In this document: one piece after another, positions 1 to 5,196 of the stretch
Layout: each line of letters opens with the position of its first letter
How positions within the stretch are numbered: position 1 is the first letter of the stretch
Origin: Chitinophagaceae bacterium
GTDB taxonomy: Bacteria; Bacteroidota; Bacteroidia; Chitinophagales; Chitinophagaceae
Length of the DNA: 5,196 nucleotides
Assembly: GCA_003151295.1 (NCBI GenBank)
Contig: PLXD01000113.1
Span: forward strand, 1 to 5,196
Reading direction: 5' to 3'
Translations under genes and position numbers: made by a program
Notes under the pieces: model-generated
The model's database searches: none
Told to the model about the DNA's origin: nothing
The model's input: the letters and a program-made list of their open reading frames with translations, nothing else

Positions 1-1656
1 ATCCGGCTCGCTGATTTTCAATCCCCTCATCCGTTTAAAAATACTGCCGAACAAGGGTCCGTCGACCAGGGCCCCATCCAGTGGATAATGATACAAATGG
101 GCGAGAGAGGAATGCGGGAATTTGGGAGTATCCCCATTGTCCGGCAGGCCATAAACCATGCTTTTGCCCCAGGGATTGCATCCGAACAGCCAGTCAATGC
201 AATCCTGCTCCAGGGTGGCATATTGCCGGTCACCGCTTAGTTCGCGATATAAATAGCATTGAATCGCAAAGGAAACCGTAAGATTATTGGAGCACCAGAT
301 AAACGGAATATCCCTGTAAAAAGCATTTTTCCGGGCTTTACGCCATACCCGCTCTATTCCTTCTTTATAGTAGCCGATCAGGATGCTCTTTGTCTGGGCA
401 TCGCTCTTCTTAGCCAGTTCATAGTGTCCGAAGTTATGAAAGGGATACCATTGATAATGATTGGCTGTATCCGCTCCCATCCAGGGAGTCACTTTCTCTT
501 CCGAACTATATTCAACCGAACGGGTAAAATATTTTTTATTACCCGTGAGCTGGAATAAGGCTGCGGAAGCCAGCTCCATATCGTCCACCCAATTGTCTTC
601 CTCATAGAAATAGGGTTCCCTGTTCGGCGCGGTCTGCGAGACACCGGGTTTTTCAAGGCCGAGCCGGTAAGCAGATTCTGCTTTCTCTCGGAACAGGCGG
701 GAGAGTTCCGGGTCCTGGTCTTTATAGATTGCCGAGGCGAGGGCAAAGGCGCTGGAAAACTTACCTGCCGTGGAAGCAACGCCGGTAGACCGGTTTTTGT
801 ATTTGCCCAATCCCTGGGGCTCACCGGTCGCAAAGTAGACGGTGCGGCCGTTCCCCGGGCCATTGCCATAATCCACGGAATCCTTATCCGGCAGGCGCAT
901 GCCGGCATGATCCCTGTCATCCGCCAATTGGTTAAACATCAAATCTTTCCGGGGATGCATCTTCAGCAACCAGTCGAGTCCCCACTTCGCCTCGTCCAGC
1001 ACATCGGAAGTACCATTGCTTCCCTCCAATCCATTTGCCAGTCGTCTATCCGTAAATACGGCCGGAAAGTCCCGGAAAGCAGCCAGCAAATGGTAGGTCG
1101 CATTGGCCGAGGTCGTGACATATTGCAGGTAGTCGGGTGCATCGTGCCAGCCACCCGACACATCGATATGGGTGTTAACCGGTAAAGGGCCGTACACGGT
1201 ATAGCCGTCTTTGGTGTGGCAGGAATCCCTTAAAAAGGGATTGTAGCCGCTGCGTTGCTGACGCATATATCGCAGGGCAAAATCAGCCGTGCCGGCATAG
1301 ATGTCTTTTTCGATTCGAAAGGTGGGAGATATGGCCTTTCCGCACCGGATATAATAGACGCCGGCCGTTGTAAAACCGGTAAAATCGAGCCGGTAAGACT
1401 GGCTGAAGGGGCCATAGCTTCCGTAAGCTTTGCCGGTGGTTCCCATATAGACTACACTGCCTGTACTTTGTTCGACCAGTTGAAATTCGGCTTCCTGTTT
1501 TGCCGTTTTTATTCCCCAAACGGCTACCTTAATACCGGAAGGAAGATAGCCGAGTTGATTGACCCTGACCCATCCTCCCGGATCTTCCTGGCTTTTCGAT
1601 GACAAGACCATCGTGATCCCAAACAGTAGTAACGAATATTTTTTCCAATTTTTCAT
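1..1656 (-). CDS. Secreted glycoside hydrolase family 9 enzyme (endoglucanase-like) with N-terminal Ig-like domain; C-terminus cut off by window edge
   Basis: The frame is open for 552 codons from ATG 1656 to base 1 with no stop, so the C-terminus lies outside the window. Residues 1-23 are a signal peptide (WKKYSLLLFGITMVLSS core, likely cleavage near SKSQ), so the enzyme is exported. Residues about 29-116 match the CelD_N Ig-like domain that precedes many GH9 catalytic domains (start WVRVNQLGYLPSG). The (alpha/alpha)6 catalytic domain starts near 118. Diagnostic segments are MRQQRSGYNPF (131-141), GGWHDAPDYLQY (168-179), GTSDVLDEAKWGLDWLLKMH (215-234), and GCNPWGKSMVYG (492-503) followed by PHSS (514-517). 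In the family, the two Asp of the DAGD motif (here D172 and D175) position and activate the water of this inverting enzyme. The catalytic-acid Glu should follow in a NEPT-type motif that is beyond the edge, so activity cannot be judged. Family substrates are beta-1,4-glucans, xyloglucan, mixed-linkage glucan or, in some members, glucosamine oligomers; the exact substrate is unknown. It lies 11 bp downstream of the SIS gene, probably in one operon. Confidence 0.93.
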   Translation of the reverse strand, partial: MKNWKKYSLLLFGITMVLSSKSQEDPGGWVRVNQLGYLPSGIKVAVWGIKTAKQEAEFQLVEQSTGSVVYMGTTGKAYGSYGPFSQSYRLDFTGFTTAGVYYIRCGKAISPTFRIEKDIYAGTADFALRYMRQQRSGYNPFLRDSCHTKDGYTVYGPLPVNTHIDVSGGWHDAPDYLQYVTTSANATYHLLAAFRDFPAVFTDRRLANGLEGSNGTSDVLDEAKWGLDWLLKMHPRKDLMFNQLADDRDHAGMRLPDKDSVDYGNGPGNGRTVYFATGEPQGLGKYKNRSTGVASTAGKFSSAFALASAIYKDQDPELSRLFREKAESAYRLGLEKPGVSQTAPNREPYFYEEDNWVDDMELASAALFQLTGNKKYFTRSVEYSSEEKVTPWMGADTANHYQWYPFHNFGHYELAKKSDAQTKSILIGYYKEGIERVWRKARKNAFYRDIPFIWCSNNLTVSFAIQCYLYRELSGDRQYATLEQDCIDWLFGCNPWGKSMVYGLPDNGDTPKFPHSSLAHLYHYPLDGALVDGPLFGSIFKRMRGLKISEPD

Positions 1657-1667
1657 ACGCGAAATTA

Positions 1668-2390
1668 TTATACGCCTGCGATACGTTGTTTATATTCCGC
1701 CAATGCTTCTTCCAGGCGTTGTTTGGCAGTCGAATCACCCGGGACATTATGAGAAGGATGAATGAATAATTTAACGCCTCTTTCGGTCAATATTTCGGCA
1801 ACCGTAGTGACGGTCATCCACACGCACGTAACGAATGCCATGGTAGAAATGGGCCCCATCTTGTCCTGGTGATTTTTAAGGGTTACGGAGGCGTCGCCGA
1901 TCGGGGCGCAGGAGTCTACGACAATATCGGCCAGGTCAAAAATCGTTTTCCCGGATGAATGACGTGTCTGCTTGCCCTTGGCTTCAGCGGCCGATCCGAA
2001 TACCACGACTTTCATTCCTTTTCGCCTGGCTTCAAGCGCGACATCAATATTCACGTTATTGATCCCGGAATGCGAAAAAAGCCACATCGTATCGGGGGTA
2101 TCGAAGTTATAACCTTTCATGATCTCTATCCCGTAGCCCTCTACCCGTTCCAGGAAAACAAACTGATGCACGCCCATTTCGCCGGTTATCCTGGTAAAAA
2201 AAGTAAGGGGCAGTTCGATCATCGGATGGAATCCTACAAAACCTCCTATCCGTGGATACATTTCTTCGATGGGAATTGTCGCATGTCCACAACCAAAAGT
2301 ATGTACCCACCGGCCGCATTCGATCGAATCTGCCATCAATTCGGCGGCCTTGCGTATATTTTCCAATTGTGTATCTTCTATTTTGGACAT
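1668..2390 (-). CDS. SIS-domain protein, UPF0309-like (putative phosphosugar isomerase or binding protein)
   Basis: This is a 240-residue cytoplasmic protein with no signal peptide. It looks like the UPF0309 family of SIS (sugar isomerase) domains, which bind phosphosugars; most members have no proven reaction. Visible motifs are HTFGCGHATIPIEEMYPRIGG (residues 30-50; Gly-rich phosphate loop followed by the Glu pair), LFSHSGINNVNIDVALEA (104-121; the SxSG phosphate-binding loop, here SHSG), VVVFGS (128-133), RHSSGKTIFDLADIVVDS (143-160) and the family-typical APIGDASV (162-169), then MGPISTM (178-184). Length fits the family (about 240-250). The start is uncertain. ATG 2390 has AAGGG five bases upstream and is chosen here; TTG 2411 would add seven residues; and the frame continues past a TGA to ATG 2429. 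The GH9 gene begins 11 bp after the TAA stop, implying co-transcription. A role in catabolism of a sugar released by the GH9 is inferred from this linkage only. Confidence 0.88.
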   Translation of the reverse strand: MSKIEDTQLENIRKAAELMADSIECGRWVHTFGCGHATIPIEEMYPRIGGFVGFHPMIELPLTFFTRITGEMGVHQFVFLERVEGYGIEIMKGYNFDTPDTMWLFSHSGINNVNIDVALEARRKGMKVVVFGSAAEAKGKQTRHSSGKTIFDLADIVVDSCAPIGDASVTLKNHQDKMGPISTMAFVTCVWMTVTTVAEILTERGVKLFIHPSHNVPGDSTAKQRLEEALAEYKQRIAGV

Positions 2391-2429
2391 GATAGCCCTT
2401 GCATTCTCCAATCATTGTTTTGCTAACAT
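2391..2429 (-). other. In-frame 5' extension of the SIS gene interrupted by one TGA codon (possible nonsense change or sequence error)
   Basis: Upstream of ATG 2390 the same frame reads M-L-A-K-Q-stop-L-E-N-A-R-A-I before MSKIEDTQ. The ATG at 2429 is preceded by an A-rich tract (AAAAAGAAAACT), the usual Bacteroidota start context. UPF0309 relatives, as I remember them, usually have some 10-15 residues ahead of the position equivalent to KIEDTQ, and this extension has the right length and amphipathic character. The TGA at 2412-2414 is one base from TGG (Trp), so a G-to-A change or base-call error in codon 6 would explain it. If the stop is real, translation probably starts at ATG 2390 or at the TTG directly after the stop. 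Confidence 0.5.
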
Positions 2430-2478
2430 AGTTTTCTTTTTAAAGTTGTATTTGTGTTGAATTTACCTGCACAAACCA

Positions 2479-2492
2479 GCAAATAAATTTGC
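2479..2492. promoter_or_regulatory. 14-bp palindrome, possible operator for the SIS-GH9 unit
   Basis: GCAAAT-AA-ATTTGC is an inverted repeat with 6-bp arms around a 2-base centre, and it is immediately followed by a second palindrome, GCATGC (2491-2496). It sits 50 bp upstream of ATG 2429 and about 90 bp upstream of ATG 2390, where a repressor or activator of the leftward unit would bind. Short AT-rich palindromes also arise by chance, and no regulator gene is in the window, so this is tentative. Confidence 0.25.
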
Positions 2493-2512
2493 ATGCGTTC
2501 TAAGGAGGCTGA

Positions 2513-2708
2513 ATGAGGGATAACGGTCGTTATATCAGCGGGCATTGCTATCAGGGCCCATGATAAAGACGGGAAGATGAAAGGAAGGATATTGGAGAAA
2601 ATGATGGGAAGACTAAAGAATGATATGGATGAGCAAACAAAGATAAGTTACATAATAAAGCCCGATGAAGCTCACGCAGTAAAGGAATTTTTTGTTTTCC
2701 GTCAATAA
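2513..2708 (+). other. Chain of three tiny overlapping ORFs behind a strong Shine-Dalgarno; coding status doubtful
   Basis: TAAGGAGG lies four bases before ATG 2513, which opens a 16-codon frame (MRDNGRYISGHCYQGP, stop 2561-2563). Its stop overlaps the ATG at 2560 of a 6-codon frame (MIKTGR, stop 2578-2580), which in turn overlaps ATG 2577 of a 43-codon frame ending in TAA at 2706-2708 (starts MKGRILEKMMGRLKNDMDEQ, charged and helix-prone). Both joins are ATGA overlaps, the arrangement used for translational coupling. No product is recognised. It may be a chance run in purine-rich sequence, a leader region or a decayed gene. Confidence 0.15.
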
Positions 2709-2974
2709 AATCTTGCCTTCCATTTCCTGTATATATTGATCGTATTGCATAAAATTGGTTTTAAATGATTGGGGATGCTTTCTAAATAGTAAAGAGCGGA
2801 AGGAACAATGTAATCGGAAATACAAAAAAAATTCCCGGATTTTCCACATGACTAATTATCAATTAATTACATATTAGTTTTAATTACTTCACCATTGTAG
2901 GTGTCCTGACTGGTTACAATCCCGCTTCTAGTATTTACTATTAGATAGCAGCCTGGTATTTAGGGCGGCAATAC

Positions 2975-3004
2975 TTGAAACTATACGTAAATTTTAGTAT
3001 TTTG
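2975..3004 (+). promoter_or_regulatory. Candidate Bacteroidota-type promoter for the lipoprotein unit
   Basis: Bacteroidota primary sigma factors prefer TTG near -33 and TAnnTTTG near -7. Here TTG at 2975-2977 is followed, after 20 bases, by TATTTTG at 2998-3004, one base short of the -7 consensus. This would place transcription start near 3010 and give a leader of under 30 bases to ATG 3038. The match is imperfect and AT-rich sequence yields such matches easily. Confidence 0.3.
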
Positions 3005-3037
3005 TCAATGTTAACCCTTAATCGATCTCTACCCCCT

Positions 3038-3982
3038 ATGAAAAAGAATAATCATTTGTATCCCATACTGGGATTAACCTTACTTCTTACGGCATTGGCT
3101 TGTAACAAGTCTGCCATGGACGCTAAATCACTATTATACACGCAAACTTTACATGACTCCAGCCAATTGGTCGTAAAAGCCGATAGCCAATCGACAAAAA
3201 GAGTCCCCTTTCCCCAAGCACCCCTTAGCGGGTGTTCCTATTCGCCCATTTATGGGGATTCCATCATTTTCCCGCAACCGGCAAATGGCCAGGACTATGT
3301 TGTCAGTCCAGTCAATAGCCCGGGTCTGGGCAAATATCTTTCGTGGCCGGAAGGAATGGTCATCGATTCCATCACCGGGGCAATTGATGTAACGAAAAGT
3401 CAGACCGGCATGAGATACGCCATTGGTTTTGTAAAAAGCGGGACCACCGATACCTGTTTAAGCACATTGATCATCGGCGGCGCAGACTATGTAGATAGTG
3501 TATATGTTTTAGCGGAGGGTGATACAACGGCGTCACCTTATTACGATGCCAACCCCTATTTGTCTTCTGTTTGCAGCGGCAACGGTTGCTCGTTTGATGT
3601 TACAGGATCGGCGGCTAGCCAGAAAGTGATTGTGAATACGTCCACCGGCGTAATCGATTTGCAGAAAACACTTAACGGATCCGGGGTCCTGGGAGGAGCA
3701 TTCGGCCTTTTACCCCTCAACGGAAAGACCGTTACAACTACCATTTATTACCGGCTCAATGATCCGAGCAATAATGCCCTGCAGCACATCGATGTTCAAA
3801 TAGCATATTATAATAGTAAATCGCAGATCAATACGGGGCTTCTGAATAATCTGGGCGCTGAACTCGACAATTTGCTGAGCTTTCAACTGCTAAGCCTGAC
3901 CTTTAATCCAAGGCCCCCGCTCATTATAATCGTGAGAAGCCTGCAAGCTCCTCCCCTCCTCCCGGCAATAAACCTACCTTGA
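3038..3982 (+). CDS. Hypothetical lipoprotein with two internal TGxID-type motifs, unknown function
   Basis: The product has 314 residues. The N-terminus is a lipoprotein signal: MKKNNH, a hydrophobic core, and the lipobox LALAC-type sequence LTALAC with the lipidated Cys at 22, so the mature protein is membrane-anchored in the periplasm or outer surface. ATG 3038 is chosen because the signal peptide begins there; the frame is open further upstream to a TTG at 2975 but that extension overlaps the likely promoter and would bury the signal. After a Ser/Lys-rich linker (23-60) the protein is beta-rich and Gly/Ser/Thr-rich. Two segments resemble each other: VIDSITGAIDVTKSQTG (108-124) and VIVNTSTGVIDLQKTLNGSG (197-216), like the TGxI motif of cadherin-like or putative Ig repeats. 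Other Cys are at 66, 140, 179 and 184. The C-terminus has RPPLIIIVR (292-300) and a Pro-rich tail. I recall similar hypothetical proteins in Chitinophagaceae but know no assigned function. It lies 48 bp upstream of the TPR gene. Confidence 0.87.
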   Translation: MKKNNHLYPILGLTLLLTALACNKSAMDAKSLLYTQTLHDSSQLVVKADSQSTKRVPFPQAPLSGCSYSPIYGDSIIFPQPANGQDYVVSPVNSPGLGKYLSWPEGMVIDSITGAIDVTKSQTGMRYAIGFVKSGTTDTCLSTLIIGGADYVDSVYVLAEGDTTASPYYDANPYLSSVCSGNGCSFDVTGSAASQKVIVNTSTGVIDLQKTLNGSGVLGGAFGLLPLNGKTVTTTIYYRLNDPSNNALQHIDVQIAYYNSKSQINTGLLNNLGAELDNLLSFQLLSLTFNPRPPLIIIVRSLQAPPLLPAINLP

Positions 3983-3990
3983 GGGCGTTA

Positions 3991-4018
3991 GGGGTATTGA
4001 TTCACTAATCAATACCTC
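3991..4018 (+). terminator. Perfect hairpin between lipoprotein and TPR genes (terminator, attenuator or translation-control element)
   Basis: GGTATTGATT (3993-4002) and AATCAATACC (4007-4016) pair perfectly over 10 bp around the loop CACT; a G-U and a G-C pair can lengthen the stem to 12. It begins 8 bases after the lipoprotein stop and ends 12 bases before the next ATG. No T-run follows on either side, so it is not a classic intrinsic terminator. It could instead protect the lipoprotein mRNA 3' end, or lower expression or ribosome access of the downstream TPR gene. Confidence 0.45.
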
Positions 4019-4030
4019 CAATGTCTTCAT

Positions 4031-5196
4031 ATGTATGGTAAATTCTCCATACTTTTACTGGCTTTCCTTGGGTTATCCTCGTTTAATTCCGGAAATCCCG
4101 GTATGCCTTTGGGCGGGATCATTGGCAGATATCATAAGGCAGATGCTTTATTTCATCTCCCCCATTCCACTCTTGTCAGCGACAGTAAGGCCCTGGCAGG
4201 TTTTGTCCGTGTAATAGACGAACTCCGGAAACTTCCGGATCTTAATAATAAGGACACGCTCTTGTTCCAGTGCTATTTGAAAAAGGGGATCTTACTCGAT
4301 GCCAAATATGATTTTGCCGGGGCCAGGGAGGCTTATTGCAAGGCTTTAAGCATACATAAACAAACTGATTCTTTGGCTTTCGTGGCTTACATATATGCAG
4401 GCACAAGTTATTACAATCTCAATATTTTCGACTCCGCCAACTATTTCCTGCTGAAGGCGGAATCACTGGCCGATAGATTCCGGGATCCGGAAGATAATGT
4501 CAGATTGTATAATACATTAGGGGTCCTGTATTATGATAATGGCAATTATCAGCAGGGAAAGAATTATTTTAGCGTGGCCCTGGAAATAGTAAAAGGCAAC
4601 CGGCTTTTTGACACTGTTTCCGCTGTCAGCCTGGAGACGAATATCGCTACCTGTTTTTACCGGCTTGGATTATTCCAGGAGTCTCTGTCCATTTATCATA
4701 AGATCCTTGCCTACCGTCTTTTTACCGGTCCTATCTACATGAATATGGGTATGGCATATTCTTCCCTGGAAAAGTACCGGGAAGCGCTGACCTGTTTCAG
4801 AAAGGTGAATGCCGCTAAGACACCGGGGGTCCTGAATGAAATGGGGTATGCTCAACTTCAATTGCACAGGCCGGACTCGGCTGCATGGTTCCTGGATCAG
4901 TTACAGGAACGATCTAAGTCGGGCCAAATACTGAATGACCTGGATCTCGGTGCAAATGACATATACAGGGCGGATTTGCTTGCCGGCCGGCAACAATATA
5001 TGGCTTCCTTAACAAGCCTGCAGAAGGCCATCACCCTATTCTCACCGAATTTCAACAAGGAAACTATTTTTTCAAATCCCGTTAATTTTATGGGAACATT
5101 TGCCTGCTATCGGTTATTCGATGCCTTGTTCAAAAAGGCCGTTCTTTTTGAGCGCCTGTTCAGGTCGCAGCCAAAAGATGAATATTTAAGGGCCTC
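4031..5196 (+). CDS. Secreted TPR-repeat protein, probable N-terminal part of a TPR-CHAT (caspase-like) protease; cut off by window edge
   Basis: The frame is open for 388 codons from ATG 4031 to the right edge. ATG 4031 is the only start after the last in-frame stop. Residues 1-20 form a signal peptide (MYGKFSILLLAFLGLSSF) without a lipobox Cys, so the protein is likely periplasmic or secreted. The rest is helical with tetratricopeptide repeats; the clearest units are about 78-110 (KYDFAGAREAYCKALSI), 117-150 (IFDSANYFLLKAESL), 156-190 (LYNTLGVLYYDNGNYQQGKN onward), 203-229 (LGLFQESLSIYHKIL) and 235-262 (MNMGMAYSSLEKYREALTCF). TPRs bind protein partners. The segment 347-388 (FSNPVNFMGT, LFDALFKKAVLFERLFRS, DEYLRA) resembles the linker that, in Bacteroidota TPR-CHAT proteins, leads into a C-terminal CHAT domain with a His-Cys dyad. 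That domain is not visible, so protease activity is inferred from family memory. It follows the lipoprotein gene by 48 bp in the same direction, which suggests a shared function. Confidence 0.85.
   Translation, partial: MYGKFSILLLAFLGLSSFNSGNPGMPLGGIIGRYHKADALFHLPHSTLVSDSKALAGFVRVIDELRKLPDLNNKDTLLFQCYLKKGILLDAKYDFAGAREAYCKALSIHKQTDSLAFVAYIYAGTSYYNLNIFDSANYFLLKAESLADRFRDPEDNVRLYNTLGVLYYDNGNYQQGKNYFSVALEIVKGNRLFDTVSAVSLETNIATCFYRLGLFQESLSIYHKILAYRLFTGPIYMNMGMAYSSLEKYREALTCFRKVNAAKTPGVLNEMGYAQLQLHRPDSAAWFLDQLQERSKSGQILNDLDLGANDIYRADLLAGRQQYMASLTSLQKAITLFSPNFNKETIFSNPVNFMGTFACYRLFDALFKKAVLFERLFRSQPKDEYLRA

Larger units (their letters stand above)
2430..3037. other. Divergent intergenic region, no convincing gene
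   Basis: About 600 bp separate the leftward SIS-GH9 unit from the rightward lipoprotein unit, so both promoters should lie here. The left end holds the A-rich start context of the SIS gene and a 14-bp palindrome (2479-2492). The middle (2513-2708) holds three tiny coupled ORFs on the plus strand. A 78-codon open frame on the minus strand (2613-2849) overlaps them and has no recognisable family features. Positions 2851-2888 are very AT-rich with repeated AATTA elements. The right end has a 12-bp palindrome TAGTATTTACTA (2929-2940) and a candidate promoter before the lipoprotein. I saw no tRNA, no obvious riboswitch and no terminator. Confidence 0.6.

Noticed and set aside
489..920. Minus-strand open frame of 143 codons within the GH9 gene in another frame
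   Set aside because: Product is Arg/Pro/Ser-rich and out of frame with the continuous 552-codon GH9 reading frame.
1255..1602. Plus-strand open frame of 115 codons opposite the GH9 gene
   Set aside because: It is the complement of strongly supported GH9 coding sequence and shows no family features of its own.
1..1656. Possibility that the GH9 region is a broken pseudogene because it contains many short frames
   Set aside because: A complete translation from 1656 to 1 has no stop or frameshift and keeps all expected GH9 motifs in order; it is only truncated by the window.
1959..2426. Plus-strand open frame of 155 codons opposite the SIS gene
   Set aside because: Antisense shadow; the minus strand carries clear SIS-domain motifs across the same bases.
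2613..2849. 78-codon open frame on the minus strand, starting at ATG 2849
   Set aside because: Aromatic-rich product of low complexity, no recognisable domain or start signal, in AT-rich intergenic sequence; overlaps an equally weak plus-strand frame. Not enough to call a gene.
2851..2888. AATTA-rich stretch as a possible replication origin or repeat array
   Set aside because: Only irregular AT-rich copies; no iteron regularity, DnaA-box cluster or replication gene nearby.
2975..3037. Upstream TTG start for the lipoprotein, adding 21 residues
   Set aside because: It would place the lipoprotein signal peptide internally and overlaps the candidate promoter; ATG 3038 gives a normal signal with Cys 22.

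Overview
The window looks like part of a Bacteroidota chromosome, most likely a Chitinophagaceae-type soil or plant-associated bacterium. The assignment is from protein style and gene content (signal peptides ending in SKSQ and LTALAC, a GH9 enzyme of the Bacteroidota GWHDxxDYLQY type, a TPR protein of the kind that precedes CHAT protease domains, A-rich start contexts without strong Shine-Dalgarno sites). No database search was possible.

There are two divergent transcription units. The left unit reads leftwards. It begins with a SIS-domain sugar-phosphate-binding protein of the UPF0309 type (ATG at 2390, stop at 1668). After an 11-bp gap comes a secreted glycoside hydrolase family 9 enzyme (start 1656) that runs off the left edge; 552 residues are visible and the C-terminal catalytic-acid region is missing. 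The pair reads as a small glycan-use operon: the GH9 cuts a beta-linked glycan outside the cytoplasm and the SIS protein handles a phosphosugar inside. Just upstream of the SIS gene the reading frame continues to a better-looking ATG at 2429 but is interrupted by a single TGA codon, which suggests a nonsense change (probably ancestral TGG) or a sequence error.

Positions 2430-3037 form a divergent intergenic region of about 600 bp with no convincing gene. It holds a 14-bp palindrome, a chain of three tiny overlapping ORFs headed by an unusually perfect Shine-Dalgarno sequence, an AT-rich stretch and a candidate promoter for the right unit.

The right unit reads rightwards. It encodes a 314-residue lipoprotein of unknown function with two internal TGxID-type motifs (3038-3982). 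A perfect 10-bp-stem hairpin follows, and then a secreted TPR-repeat protein (4031 to the right edge, 388 residues visible) whose visible part resembles the N-terminal half of Bacteroidota TPR-CHAT (caspase-like) proteases. The pairing of an uncharacterised surface or periplasmic lipoprotein with a probable secreted TPR-CHAT protein is the most interesting candidate system here. The CHAT domain itself would lie beyond the window, so this remains an inference.

I saw no tRNA, rRNA, CRISPR array, insertion sequence or attachment site.
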